A DNA stretch of 64,000 nt from positions 1 to 64,000 of the forward strand of contig NZ_BCMQ01000019.1 of assembly GCF_001485415.1 (NCBI RefSeq), read 5' to 3'. This document shows, in pieces, positions 55,437-63,473 of the stretch. Below the pieces are notes generated by a model. The model ran no database searches and was not told the origin of the DNA. It saw only the letters and a program-made list of their open reading frames with translations. The position numbers and the translations under genes were made by a program. Numbering within the stretch: position 1 is the first letter of the stretch; each line of letters opens with the position of its first letter. Source of the DNA: Myroides odoratimimus (GTDB taxonomy: Bacteria > Bacteroidota > Bacteroidia > Flavobacteriales > Flavobacteriaceae).

Positions 55437-55647
55437 CTTCTATTATTTCACTGTCTAATAAAGCTAATTCAGCTCTAAGATTAGGTTGTTCTTTTAAAAA
55501 TTCATTAACCCAAATCATTAGTTGTTCTAAATCATAAGGTAATAATGCATGCATTGCTTTTTCTAATTCTTTAGAAAACAAGGCCGAATCAAAACTGACA
55601 TTCTTAAGTACAAGGGTAGTGTACTCTAACATCATACGTTTGTTCAT
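55420..55647 (-). CDS. Small conserved flavobacterial protein
   Basis: 75 residues from the Met at 55647 (MNKRMMLEYTTLVLKNVSFD). The frame opens further up, but a -7 element at 55675-55682 separates the two starts. It is acidic and helical, with a pattern (SALFSKELEKAMHALLPYDLEQL) I recall from short flavobacterial proteins of unknown function. No signal peptide is seen. Its 3' end is also a terminator hairpin. Confidence 0.65.
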   Translation of the reverse strand: MNKRMMLEYTTLVLKNVSFDSALFSKELEKAMHALLPYDLEQLMIWVNEFLKEQPNLRAELALLDSEIIEELAYA

Positions 55648-55674
55648 AACTATTATTTTTTCTTTTTCTATGAA

Positions 55675-55682
55675 CAAACTTA
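55675..55682 (-). promoter_or_regulatory. -7 element of the small conserved gene
   Basis: The minus strand reads TAAGTTTG, matching TAnnTTTG, 27 bases upstream of the ATG at 55647. Confidence 0.5.
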
Positions 55683-55903
55683 CACACTTTCTGTTAAAAC
55701 AAAAAACATAACACAAAACTTAACCTTAAAAGACATTTAATTACATAAAATTAATACTAGAATAACAAAAAAATAACCACAAAAAACCTAAAAAAGTACA
55801 TTAGTGTTAATCTAAAATCGAATAAATAACTAATATTATTCATGATTAAATAAATATCTAATTGACAGTATATTTTCCTTCTTTGTCATTTTATGGAAGT
55901 AGA

Positions 55904-56569
55904 TTATCCTTTATACCCGACTAACATCTCCCTTTTACCAGGAGGCCCAGGTACCTTCTCTATCACAAAACCAACTGCTTTCATTGCTCTTTTAATTGGT
56001 CCTCTGCATGCATAAGTAGCTATAACGCCTGTATCACCTAATGCGTCATAAACCTTCTGGAATATTTCTACAGACCATAAATCTGGTTGAAACTGATATC
56101 CAAAAACATCAAAATAAATAACATCAAAATAAGACTGATTGACTACTGCTTCTTCAAAGGTACTATGGATCTTATGCAACGTAAACTCTGCTGTAACCTC
56201 ATGTGATACATCCCAAGTACACTGATGCATCTGTTTAAACAAGATATCATCTCCATCTCTGTCATATAAAGCACTAAAATCTAATGCTACGCTTTCTTGT
56301 TCTGTTACAGGAAAAGCTTCAATACTGTGATACTCTACTATTTTACCATTTCTTCTAGCCTCTACTAGTGTTAAAAAAGCATTTAGTCCTGTACCAAACC
56401 CCATTTCTAATACTTTCACAGTAGTTTTCTCTATCTTATCAAAACCTCTTTCTATATAGACATGTCTTGCCTCCTGAATAGCTCCATGAATTGAATGATA
56501 TGTTTCTCCCCATTCTTCAATTTCAATAGATGTAGAGCCATCTGAAGTTGTCACTATTTTTCTTTTCAC
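55904..56569 (-). CDS. mnmD: tRNA 5-methylaminomethyl-2-thiouridine methyltransferase (MnmD type)
   Basis: 221 residues of the stand-alone MnmC N-terminal domain. SAM-binding motif VLEMGFGTGLNAFL near 53, FDVIYFDVFGYQFQPDLW near 148 and the late GPPGKREMLVG motif are characteristic. It completes the methyl group of mnm5s2U at the wobble position of some tRNAs. The FAD-dependent MnmC2 domain is absent, as in other stand-alone forms. Its start overlaps the stop of the upstream lipoprotein gene by 4 bases (ATGA). Confidence 0.9.
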   Translation of the reverse strand: MKRKIVTTSDGSTSIEIEEWGETYHSIHGAIQEARHVYIERGFDKIEKTTVKVLEMGFGTGLNAFLTLVEARRNGKIVEYHSIEAFPVTEQESVALDFSALYDRDGDDILFKQMHQCTWDVSHEVTAEFTLHKIHSTFEEAVVNQSYFDVIYFDVFGYQFQPDLWSVEIFQKVYDALGDTGVIATYACRGPIKRAMKAVGFVIEKVPGPPGKREMLVGYKG

Positions 56570-57027
56570 TGTATCAATAATTTTTTAATCCTAGGAATAG
56601 GCCCACCACACTTCTTTTGATGACATGTTAAACATGAGTTTATCATATCATTAAACTGTTGTACTTTATCATCTTCATTATCTTGATAGAGAATCTGTTC
56701 TAGCTTTAAATACTGCTCTGCCTGCTCAGTAAAAAACATATCTCTATCACTAGGATCTGTCATCTTAGCAGTAAGAATATCTCTATGTTTATCAGGTAAA
56801 GTTCCCAATTCTTTCTTTCCTTGCTCTATTTCTGCCTTTAAAAATGCTCCTTGAGCATACATCTCTTCCATAAGAGATGCCATCGGAGCCATATTATACA
56901 TCTTAAAAGCAGTTGTATCTTTCACCACAGATTCTTTATTGTCTTCTATTTGTTTAGTTTCTTTTTTACAAGACAACAAAACTGAAAACACTAATAGAGC
57001 AAGACACAATATTGATTTATTTCTCAC
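56566..57027 (-). CDS. Lipoprotein with a heme-binding CXXCH motif
   Basis: 153 residues. The signal peptide has a lipobox at Cys20 (LLSC). The mature part is Glu/Lys-rich and helical and ends with Cys132-Leu-Thr-Cys-His, a c-type heme motif, then KKCGGPIPRIKKL. It is probably a small c-type cytochrome anchored in a membrane, with a helical bundle as in cytochrome c'. Axial ligand and partners are unknown. It is in one transcript with the DUF4920 gene upstream and mnmD downstream. Confidence 0.75.
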   Translation of the reverse strand: MRNKSILCLALLVFSVLLSCKKETKQIEDNKESVVKDTTAFKMYNMAPMASLMEEMYAQGAFLKAEIEQGKKELGTLPDKHRDILTAKMTDPSDRDMFFTEQAEQYLKLEQILYQDNEDDKVQQFNDMINSCLTCHQKKCGGPIPRIKKLLIQ

Positions 57028-57033
57028 CTTCTA

Positions 57034-57540
57034 TTACTTATCTTTATTAATTGCGATACCATCTGCTGTAAAAGCGTAAGTAACCTTAGGTTCTGTAATA
57101 GCTGCTATTTCTTCGTCAGACTTACCTGCATCTTTAGCATAGTGTTTTAATTCATCTACAGATACTACAGATATAAACGCTCTACCATCTACTATAACTT
57201 CATGTCCAGCGGCATTCATAGGCGCAAAGAATCCGTAATCTGTAAAACGAACAAATCCTTTTTTCTCACCTGGCAACTCTACATTCATCCAACAACCTTT
57301 CTTTTGACATACATCATTAATAGTTGTTTCAAATTGTACTTTTATAGTATCTCCTTCTTTTAATTCTTGGTATCTCTTGAGCATAGCTTCTTTAGAAAGA
57401 ACATCTCCCATTACTACACTATCTCCAAAATATTCGTATGTCTTCTGTACATCTACTATAGTAGAATTATCCTTATTTTCATTTTTACAACCAGTCAAAA
57501 TGAAAGCCATTATGCTTAAAGAAGCAATTATTCTTATCAT
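57034..57540 (-). CDS. DUF4920 lipoprotein
   Basis: 168 residues from the Met at 57540, with lipobox Cys18 (LTGC). The DUF4920 domain shows INDVCQKKGCWMNVELPG near 98, with a Cys pair that could bind metal or form a disulfide, then GFFAPMNAAGHEVIVDG near 125. The upstream ATG at 57594 precedes the -7 element (57568-57575) and is rejected. Its role is unknown. It is followed 6 bases later by the heme lipoprotein gene. Confidence 0.8.
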   Translation of the reverse strand: MIRIIASLSIMAFILTGCKNENKDNSTIVDVQKTYEYFGDSVVMGDVLSKEAMLKRYQELKEGDTIKVQFETTINDVCQKKGCWMNVELPGEKKGFVRFTDYGFFAPMNAAGHEVIVDGRAFISVVSVDELKHYAKDAGKSDEEIAAITEPKVTYAFTADGIAINKDK

Positions 57541-57567
57541 GATAAAAAAATTAAGTATTCGGTAGAC

Positions 57568-57575
57568 CAAAATTA
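57568..57575 (-). promoter_or_regulatory. -7 element of the DUF4920-heme-mnmD operon
   Basis: The minus strand reads TAATTTTG, matching TAnnTTTG, 27 bases upstream of the ATG at 57540. Confidence 0.5.
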
Positions 57576-57724
57576 AGTCAAAAAAATAAATCAAAAAGAT
57601 TTAGTTTATATAAACATCTTTCATGGATTATTATAATTTCAGTAAATAATTTCGATTAAACAATATTTATCACGGCATTTTAGATAAAGTTCAACAAGAA
57701 ACTATTTTTGAGTACTTTTTTTGA

Positions 57725-57732
57725 TAATTTTG
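57725..57732 (+). promoter_or_regulatory. -7 element of ilvE
   Basis: TAATTTTG matches TAnnTTTG, leaving an untranslated leader of about 60 bases before the ATG at 57800. A second match, TATTTTTG, lies at 57703-57710. Confidence 0.45.
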
Positions 57733-57799
57733 TAATGTGTTGCTTTTTTAATACATTGCAAGCATAAGTAAACAGACAATTAAAAAAACATTATAAGAA

Positions 57800-58873
57800 A
57801 TGAGTTTAGAAACAAACAACCTTTTTTCTATTGAGAAAGTAGAAAAATCAAAAATAGCATCAGTTGACTTCGAAAACCTGAAGTTTGGTTCTGTATTTAC
57901 TGACCACATGCTAGTATGCCACTACAAAGATGGTAAATGGGGACAAGTAGAAATCAAACCTTATGGACCAATGTCTTTTGCACCTTCAACAAATGTGTTC
58001 CACTATGGACAAGCTATCTTTGAAGGAATGAAAGCATACAAAGATGTAAATGAAGATGTATGGTTATTCCGTCCACGTGAAAACTGGGCTCGTTTCAACA
58101 AATCTGCAGAACGTATGGCTATGCCACATATCGACGAAGAAAGATTCGTAGATGGATTAAAAGCACTAATCAACCTTGATAGAGATTGGGTTAAACAAGG
58201 ACAAGGAAATGCTTTATACATTCGTCCTTTTATGATCGGAACTCATGAAGGTGTAGTAGCTGGACCTTCTAGCGAGTTTATGTTCTGTATCATTTGTTCG
58301 CCTGCACGTACATACTACTCAGGAAAAGTAAAAGTTCAAATCGCTGAGCACTATAGCCGTGCTGCTAATGGTGGTGTTGGTTATACTAAATGTTCTGGTA
58401 ACTATGCTGGACAATTCTACCCAACTAAATTAGCTCAAGAAGCAGGATACCAACAAGTAATCTGGACTGATGATGCTACTCATACTAAACTAGAAGAAGC
58501 AGGTACTATGAACGTATTCTTCAGAATTGGAGATACTTTAATCACAGCTCCTACTAGTGAGAGAATCTTAGATGGTGTGACTAGAAAAAGTTTGCTTGAC
58601 ATCGCTAAGAGCAAAGGAATTAATGTAGAAGTAAAATCTATCGTAGTTCAAGATTTACTAGATGCACATGCTAAAGGTGAATTAAAAGAAATCTTCGGAG
58701 CAGGAACTGCAGTTACAGTAGGACAAATCGAAGGATTTGCTTTCCAAGATAATTACTATGGATTACCAGAAGTGAGTGATGAGAACTCTTTTGCAATTCA
58801 ATTAAAAACAGCTCTTCAAGGAATTCAACAAAAGAATATTGAAGATACTTTTGGATGGACAGAAAAAATCTAA
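57800..58873 (+). CDS. ilvE: Branched-chain amino acid aminotransferase
   Basis: 357 residues of the fold-type IV PLP class, the longer eukaryote-like form. The PLP lysine is Lys197 in GVGYTKCSGNYAG, with the substrate motif FHYGQAIFEGMKAY near 67 and the E-A-G-T-M-N-V-F-F motif near 232. It transfers amino groups between glutamate and the 2-oxo acids of leucine, isoleucine and valine, in both synthesis and breakdown. It is a single gene ending in a strong terminator. Confidence 0.95.
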   Translation: MSLETNNLFSIEKVEKSKIASVDFENLKFGSVFTDHMLVCHYKDGKWGQVEIKPYGPMSFAPSTNVFHYGQAIFEGMKAYKDVNEDVWLFRPRENWARFNKSAERMAMPHIDEERFVDGLKALINLDRDWVKQGQGNALYIRPFMIGTHEGVVAGPSSEFMFCIICSPARTYYSGKVKVQIAEHYSRAANGGVGYTKCSGNYAGQFYPTKLAQEAGYQQVIWTDDATHTKLEEAGTMNVFFRIGDTLITAPTSERILDGVTRKSLLDIAKSKGINVEVKSIVVQDLLDAHAKGELKEIFGAGTAVTVGQIEGFAFQDNYYGLPEVSDENSFAIQLKTALQGIQQKNIEDTFGWTEKI

Positions 58874-58896
58874 TCTAAAGTTTCTTTTATCATATT

Positions 58897-58927
58897 AAAA
58901 AACGGCAGTAATTCTGCCGTTTTTTTT
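58897..58927 (+). terminator. Terminator of ilvE
   Basis: AAAAAACGGCAG (58897-58908) pairs with CTGCCGTTTTTT, loop TAATT, followed by further T. A textbook intrinsic terminator. Confidence 0.88.
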
Positions 58928-58950
58928 ATCTACAATCTAACTCTTTTGAC

Positions 58951-58958
58951 TATTTTTG
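58951..58958 (+). promoter_or_regulatory. -7 element of the small membrane protein gene
   Basis: TATTTTTG matches TAnnTTTG, 13 bases before the ATG at 58972. Confidence 0.45.
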
Positions 58959-58971
58959 CTAAAAAATAATT

Positions 58972-59157
58972 ATGTTTACACCTGGACAACTTAAGTTTGC
59001 TATATTTTTCATTATTGCTTTTACCATAGTAATGATTATCATGTATAGAAAAGATATAAAACTACACCGTATCTATTACAAAAATAGACTATGGGTCTTA
59101 GTTGCCTTTTTATCATTTATAGGTTCTTTATTTATTTTAAAAAACTTTTTGAAGTAA
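58972..59157 (+). CDS. Small two-helix membrane protein
   Basis: 61 residues with two hydrophobic helices (about 8-24 and 42-57) and a basic loop (YRKDIKLHRIYYKNRL) between them. It starts MFTPGQLKF, a pattern I recall from short flavobacterial membrane proteins of unknown function. It has its own promoter and is 21 bases upstream of the SRPBCC gene, so the two are probably co-transcribed. Confidence 0.75.
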   Translation: MFTPGQLKFAIFFIIAFTIVMIIMYRKDIKLHRIYYKNRLWVLVAFLSFIGSLFILKNFLK

Positions 59158-59178
59158 TTCATATAGCTCTAAATTGTT

Positions 59179-60264
59179 ATGAAAATTCTAAAGTATTTCT
59201 CTCTTTTACTACTATTAGCATTAGTTTCTCTTTTTGTATTCATACTTACTCAAAGTCCCGAATATAAAGTAGAGAGAACATTCACTGTGGATGCTCCTAA
59301 AGAAATAGTCTATAATTATATCAATGATTTAGACAATTGGACTGATTGGATGACTTCCCAAAAGTCTAATAATGGAACTTACCAAATAGAGTTAGAAAAT
59401 TTAGGATCTTATCATATAAGAGCAGAATATAGCCATCCATACGATAGCTTATCTCAAGATATTTTAAATGACAATAAGATTTCAAATATTATTTGGAGAT
59501 TAAAAGGTCAACAAAATAAAACACAAATTACTTTTACTTTTAATGGGACTTTAGACCTGCAAACAAAGTTTACTTCTTTTTTTAAAGGATCACCTAACCA
59601 AGTAGCTACTAATAGTCTTAACAAAAACATAGATGCTTTTATTGTTTACTTTATTAAACAGTATAAAGAATATGAAGTAAAACTAGATGCAGTCAAGTCA
59701 ACTCCTAGTATCGAATACCTATACCTAGAAGCTTCTTCTTCTATAGGAACATTAAATGAAGACTTATTAGCCTTAAATAAGGACTTATCTGATTTTTGTT
59801 CTACTAACCAAATAGAAATAGCAGGAGATCCCTATTTGATATTGAACAATTCGAAAGCACAAAACACGCTTACTTATCGATTTGCCTTACCTATTAAAGG
59901 GAATATATACTTATACGAAGAAGAAAAGTATAAAATAGATAAACTTGATAAACAGAGTTATTTTGAATCAACACTAATCGGTTATTACACATTCTTACCA
60001 GAGGCAATGCGTAAGACAAGAACAGAGATTAGTGATAAAGAATTAAACATTCTACCTGATGAACCTATTATCTTACTGCTTAAGAAGTCTGTTATTGACT
60101 CTAGATTAGCAGCAGAATGGGAGACTATAATCAAAGTACCTATTGAGAAAAAAGAAGTTCCAATCCCTACTCCTGTTTATCAAAATAATACAAACAGTAA
60201 CAATACTCATGAAGTAAATACTGAAACAGAAAACAAAGAGGAAATAACCAATTCTACTATATAA
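59179..60264 (+). CDS. SRPBCC/GyrI-like two-domain membrane-anchored protein
   Basis: 361 residues. An N-terminal membrane helix (about 5-24) is followed by an SRPBCC-type lipid- or ligand-binding domain (VERTFTVDAPKEIVYNYINDLDNW, about 31-165), then a domain resembling GyrI/AraC effector-binding folds (about 175-325), and a polar Asn/Thr-rich tail. The pair is common in flavobacteria and probably binds a hydrophobic ligand outside the cytoplasm. The ligand is unknown. It lies downstream of the small membrane protein gene. Confidence 0.78.
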   Translation: MKILKYFSLLLLLALVSLFVFILTQSPEYKVERTFTVDAPKEIVYNYINDLDNWTDWMTSQKSNNGTYQIELENLGSYHIRAEYSHPYDSLSQDILNDNKISNIIWRLKGQQNKTQITFTFNGTLDLQTKFTSFFKGSPNQVATNSLNKNIDAFIVYFIKQYKEYEVKLDAVKSTPSIEYLYLEASSSIGTLNEDLLALNKDLSDFCSTNQIEIAGDPYLILNNSKAQNTLTYRFALPIKGNIYLYEEEKYKIDKLDKQSYFESTLIGYYTFLPEAMRKTRTEISDKELNILPDEPIILLLKKSVIDSRLAAEWETIIKVPIEKKEVPIPTPVYQNNTNSNNTHEVNTETENKEEITNSTI

Positions 60265-60307
60265 AAAAAGAGGCTTTAAAATAAAATTTAAAGCCTCTTT
60301 TTTTATC
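60263..60307 (+). terminator. Bidirectional terminator
   Basis: GAGGCTTTAAA (60270-60280) pairs perfectly with TTTAAAGCCTC (60287-60297), loop ATAAAA, with T-runs on both strands. It lies between the SRPBCC and kdsB genes, overlapping both stop codon regions. Confidence 0.85.
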
Positions 60308-61049
60308 TTAATTCTGGATTATCTGCTATTATCTGTTTAGCTCTTTCTAAATCTTCTGGTGTATCTATTCCTATCCCTAAATGCTTTGTAATAGCCATTT
60401 TAATACGCTTACCATACTCTAAGTATCTTAGTTGCTCTAACTTCTCAGAAGCTTCTAAAAACTTCATTGGCAAAGTTGTAAACTCAAGCAAAGCTTCTTT
60501 TCTAAAAGCATATACCCCTATATGTTGATAATACTGTACTTTCACTTCCTTATCTCTAGGGTAAGGAATTACAGAACGAGAAAAGTATAGTGCTGTATTG
60601 GTATCATCCACAACTACTTTTACATTATTAGGATTCTCTATTGTAGCCCATTCATTAATTGGAGTCATTAAAGAAGCTAAATCTACTTGCTTAGCCTCAT
60701 CTCTCTGAAATATATCAATTAGCTTTTCTAAATTCTCTTTACTAACGAAAGGCTCATCTCCTTGTACATTAATAACAATATCGGCCTCTATATCTTTTAC
60801 AGCTTCTGCTATACGGTCACTCCCACTCTCGTGTTCTTTAACACTCATCACAGCTCTTCCCCCATGATGGATAATTTCATTGTAAATCAACTCTGAGTCT
60901 GTAGCTACAAATACATCATCAAAAAGCCCTGTTGCTAATGTTGCTTCATAAGTACGACGGATAATAGTTTTCCCTGCTAAATCTTCCATTAACTTTGCAG
61001 GAAAACGGGTAGATGCATATCGAGCTGGTATTACTGCTATAACTTTCAT
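60303..61049 (-). CDS. kdsB: 3-deoxy-manno-octulosonate cytidylyltransferase
   Basis: 248 residues. The nucleotide-binding motif [14 protein letters not shown] is at 7-20, followed by VATDSELIY near 48, the Asp-containing INVQGDEPF near 92 and the conserved [17 protein letters not shown] near 174. It activates KDO with CTP for the inner core of lipopolysaccharide. A -7 element is at 61069-61076. The gene lies downstream of the helicase gene on the same strand with 75 bases between them. Confidence 0.96.
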   Translation of the reverse strand: MKVIAVIPARYASTRFPAKLMEDLAGKTIIRRTYEATLATGLFDDVFVATDSELIYNEIIHHGGRAVMSVKEHESGSDRIAEAVKDIEADIVINVQGDEPFVSKENLEKLIDIFQRDEAKQVDLASLMTPINEWATIENPNNVKVVVDDTNTALYFSRSVIPYPRDKEVKVQYYQHIGVYAFRKEALLEFTTLPMKFLEASEKLEQLRYLEYGKRIKMAITKHLGIGIDTPEDLERAKQIIADNPELR

Positions 61050-61068
61050 TTTAATCTTTTTTAGTATT

Positions 61069-61076
61069 CAAATATA
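61069..61076 (-). promoter_or_regulatory. -7 element of kdsB
   Basis: The minus strand reads TATATTTG, matching TAnnTTTG, 19 bases upstream of the ATG at 61049. Confidence 0.45.
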
Positions 61077-61124
61077 CTATCTTGTTATTAATAATAATTG
61101 GGTAATGTTAAACTATTTTATCTA

Positions 61125-62558
61125 TCAGTCTTGAAGAAAATATTCATCTTGAAAACCGATTAGATACAATTTATCTTTAGCACGAGTCATTGCTGTATAT
61201 AACCATTTTACGTAATCTTCTGTTATTCCATCAGGTAAATAAGGTTGTTCAATAAATACCGTCTCCCACTGACCACCTTGTGACTTATGACACGTAATGG
61301 CGTATGCAAACTTAACCTGCAAAGCATTAAAATATTCATTCTCTTTTAATTTCTGCATTTTTCGGTACTTGGTTATCTCATCTTCATAATCTAACAACAC
61401 TTCATTATACAGTTTGTTCATCTGATCATAAGTAAGAGCAGGTGACTCACTAGTCAGAGTATCTAAAAATATCATAGTATCAAAAGGAGCCATATCAGGG
61501 TAATCAATCATTCTAATTCGTACAGAAGCAAATCTAAACCCATACAACTCTATTGTTCTATAGATTTGTAAAACTTCAATAATATCGCCATTTGCTATAA
61601 AGTCAGTTACAGTTGAGTCTTTAAGCCAAAAGTAATTATTCTTCACAACCATCAATAAATCACCTGCTGATATCTCGCTATCCTTATCTAGAATACGAGC
61701 TCTGATCTGCTGATTATATGCATTCGCACGTTTATTAGAACGCACAATGAAAGTAGTCTCTTCTGGCCCACTGTTTGAATATGATGAATAAATAGCATCC
61801 TGAATATCATAACCATCTATTAGGCGAATAATATCTTTAAACCCTTGTAATTGAAACTGAAAAGTATCTGCAAAATAAGACCCGATTGCCAGACGTAGTT
61901 CTGTGGCATTATATAGAATTCCTGAATCAACTTCTTGTCGCATTACTTCATCTAATTCTATATGCTGAATATCCATATCATAATTAAATCGAAGCTGGTC
62001 TATATCTAATGCTGGACTAATATTCATTCCTACTGGAGGTAACTGAGCTGTATCCCCTATTAAAATCAACTTACAATTAAAACCAGAATACACATAATAA
62101 ACTAAGTCGTCCAATAAAGATCCATGTGGATACATAGAGGTATCTCCTGCACTAGCATCTCCTATCATAGAAGCCTCATCTACTATAAATATCGTATTTC
62201 GATTTCTATTATGACGCATGGTATATTGAAAAGTACCTCCTGTCTTACTAGGCTTAGGATAATAAATATTCTTATGAATGGTAAAAGCAGATCGATTAGA
62301 ATAATTACTGATCACCTTAGCTGCGCGTCCTGTAGGAGCAAGCATCACAGAGAACTTATTAACGCTTCTCAATTCATTAACTACTGTAGATAACAATGTA
62401 GTTTTACCAGTACCCGCATATCCTTTTAATACAAACAATTCATCTTGTGTATCATTTGTAACAAAATCAGCAATCTTCTGAAGAAAAATGTCTTGCTTTA
62501 AAGTTAAATCATAAGGAAATTTCTGACGGAGTAGTTTATAAAACTGTTGACCTATCAT
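61125..62558 (-). CDS. RecD-like SF1 ATP-dependent DNA helicase
   Basis: 477 residues. Walker A is GYAGTGKTTLL near 45, Walker B is FIVDEASMIGD near 128, motif III is ILIGDTAQLPPVG near 168 and the C-terminal motif VI is YTAMTRAKDKLYLIGF near 455, preceded by the UvrD-like TCHKSQGGQW segment. It is shorter than RecD2 and lacks its N-terminal region. It is probably a 5'-3' helicase in repair or recombination. No RecB or RecC is nearby, so it acts alone or with partners elsewhere. Confidence 0.9.
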   Translation of the reverse strand: MIGQQFYKLLRQKFPYDLTLKQDIFLQKIADFVTNDTQDELFVLKGYAGTGKTTLLSTVVNELRSVNKFSVMLAPTGRAAKVISNYSNRSAFTIHKNIYYPKPSKTGGTFQYTMRHNRNRNTIFIVDEASMIGDASAGDTSMYPHGSLLDDLVYYVYSGFNCKLILIGDTAQLPPVGMNISPALDIDQLRFNYDMDIQHIELDEVMRQEVDSGILYNATELRLAIGSYFADTFQFQLQGFKDIIRLIDGYDIQDAIYSSYSNSGPEETTFIVRSNKRANAYNQQIRARILDKDSEISAGDLLMVVKNNYFWLKDSTVTDFIANGDIIEVLQIYRTIELYGFRFASVRIRMIDYPDMAPFDTMIFLDTLTSESPALTYDQMNKLYNEVLLDYEDEITKYRKMQKLKENEYFNALQVKFAYAITCHKSQGGQWETVFIEQPYLPDGITEDYVKWLYTAMTRAKDKLYLIGFQDEYFLQD

Positions 62559-62589
62559 AGTTGTATATTCTTTTTTATCTATTGTATGC

Positions 62590-62597
62590 CAAAGATA
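62590..62597 (-). promoter_or_regulatory. -7 element of the helicase gene
   Basis: The minus strand reads TATCTTTG, matching TAnnTTTG, 31 bases upstream of the ATG at 62558. Confidence 0.5.
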
Positions 62598-62641
62598 CTA
62601 AGCTTTTTATCCCTTGACTAGAAGATTGCAATAAAAAAGTG

Positions 62642-62649
62642 TAATTTTG
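62642..62649 (+). promoter_or_regulatory. -7 element of the DUF3822-rsmD pair
   Basis: TAATTTTG matches TAnnTTTG, 32 bases before the ATG at 62682, divergent from the helicase promoter. Confidence 0.5.
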
Positions 62650-62681
62650 CCTATATTCGAAATTCATATTTTAAACTCACG

Positions 62682-63473
62682 ATGTCAAAGAATTACCATA
62701 AACTTTTAATACAAGTTTCTTTAAATAAATTCTCTTTTGCTATTAAAGACAAATTAGCACATGAGATTATTCACTTTGCATCTGAAGCTATTTCTCAAAC
62801 TAAATCTATAGAGGAACAATTAGACAAAATTTTTCAAAAGCATATAGAATTAACAGAAAGATACGATGAAGTAATTGTACTACATGATAATACACTTAAT
62901 ACATTTATCCCAAGAAAACTATTCAATGAAGATTCTATGGGGTATTATCTACAGTATTCAACAAAAGTGTTTTCTACAGACTTCTTTGCTTTTGATGAAT
63001 TAGAAAGTAGTGCTATTAATAATGTTTATATTCCTTATGTCAATATCAATAATTATTTAATTGATAAATTTGGAAGCTTTACTTACCACAACATTAATAC
63101 ATTACTAGTAGAGATTTTACTAAAAAAGTCAAGTAAAAATACTGAAAAAGAAGTTTATGCTTTTTTACAAAAAGATCACTTTGAATTAGTAGTAGTCAGT
63201 AATGGAGAATTACTTTTTTTTAATTCATTTCAATGCCAGACTGCACAAGACTTTATTTATTACATCTTGTTTACTTATGAACAATTAGAATTAAATACAG
63301 AGTCAAACCCACTTTACTTGATTGGAAGAGTAGATACGGATGACTCATATTATGAACAAGCATATACCTACATTCGAGAAGTCAGTGTAGTAGATAATAA
63401 TTTTTTTATTAGTGATGATCTTTTATTACATCATCAAGTACCTAAACAATATTACATTTTATTCCATTCATGA
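62682..63473 (+). CDS. DUF3822 family protein
   Basis: 263 residues, soluble. The two-part pattern is typical of the family: an N-terminal half with LLIQVSLNKFSFAIKD and the segment FNEDSMGYYLQYSTKVFSTDFFAFDEL, and a C-terminal half with LLFFNSFQCQTAQDFIYYILFTYEQL. The fold resembles the actin-like/ASKHA group, but no active site is evident and the function is unknown. DUF3822 genes of Bacteroidota commonly precede rsmD, as here, with a 4-base stop/start overlap (ATGA) indicating translational coupling. Confidence 0.88.
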   Translation: MSKNYHKLLIQVSLNKFSFAIKDKLAHEIIHFASEAISQTKSIEEQLDKIFQKHIELTERYDEVIVLHDNTLNTFIPRKLFNEDSMGYYLQYSTKVFSTDFFAFDELESSAINNVYIPYVNINNYLIDKFGSFTYHNINTLLVEILLKKSSKNTEKEVYAFLQKDHFELVVVSNGELLFFNSFQCQTAQDFIYYILFTYEQLELNTESNPLYLIGRVDTDDSYYEQAYTYIREVSVVDNNFFISDDLLLHHQVPKQYYILFHS

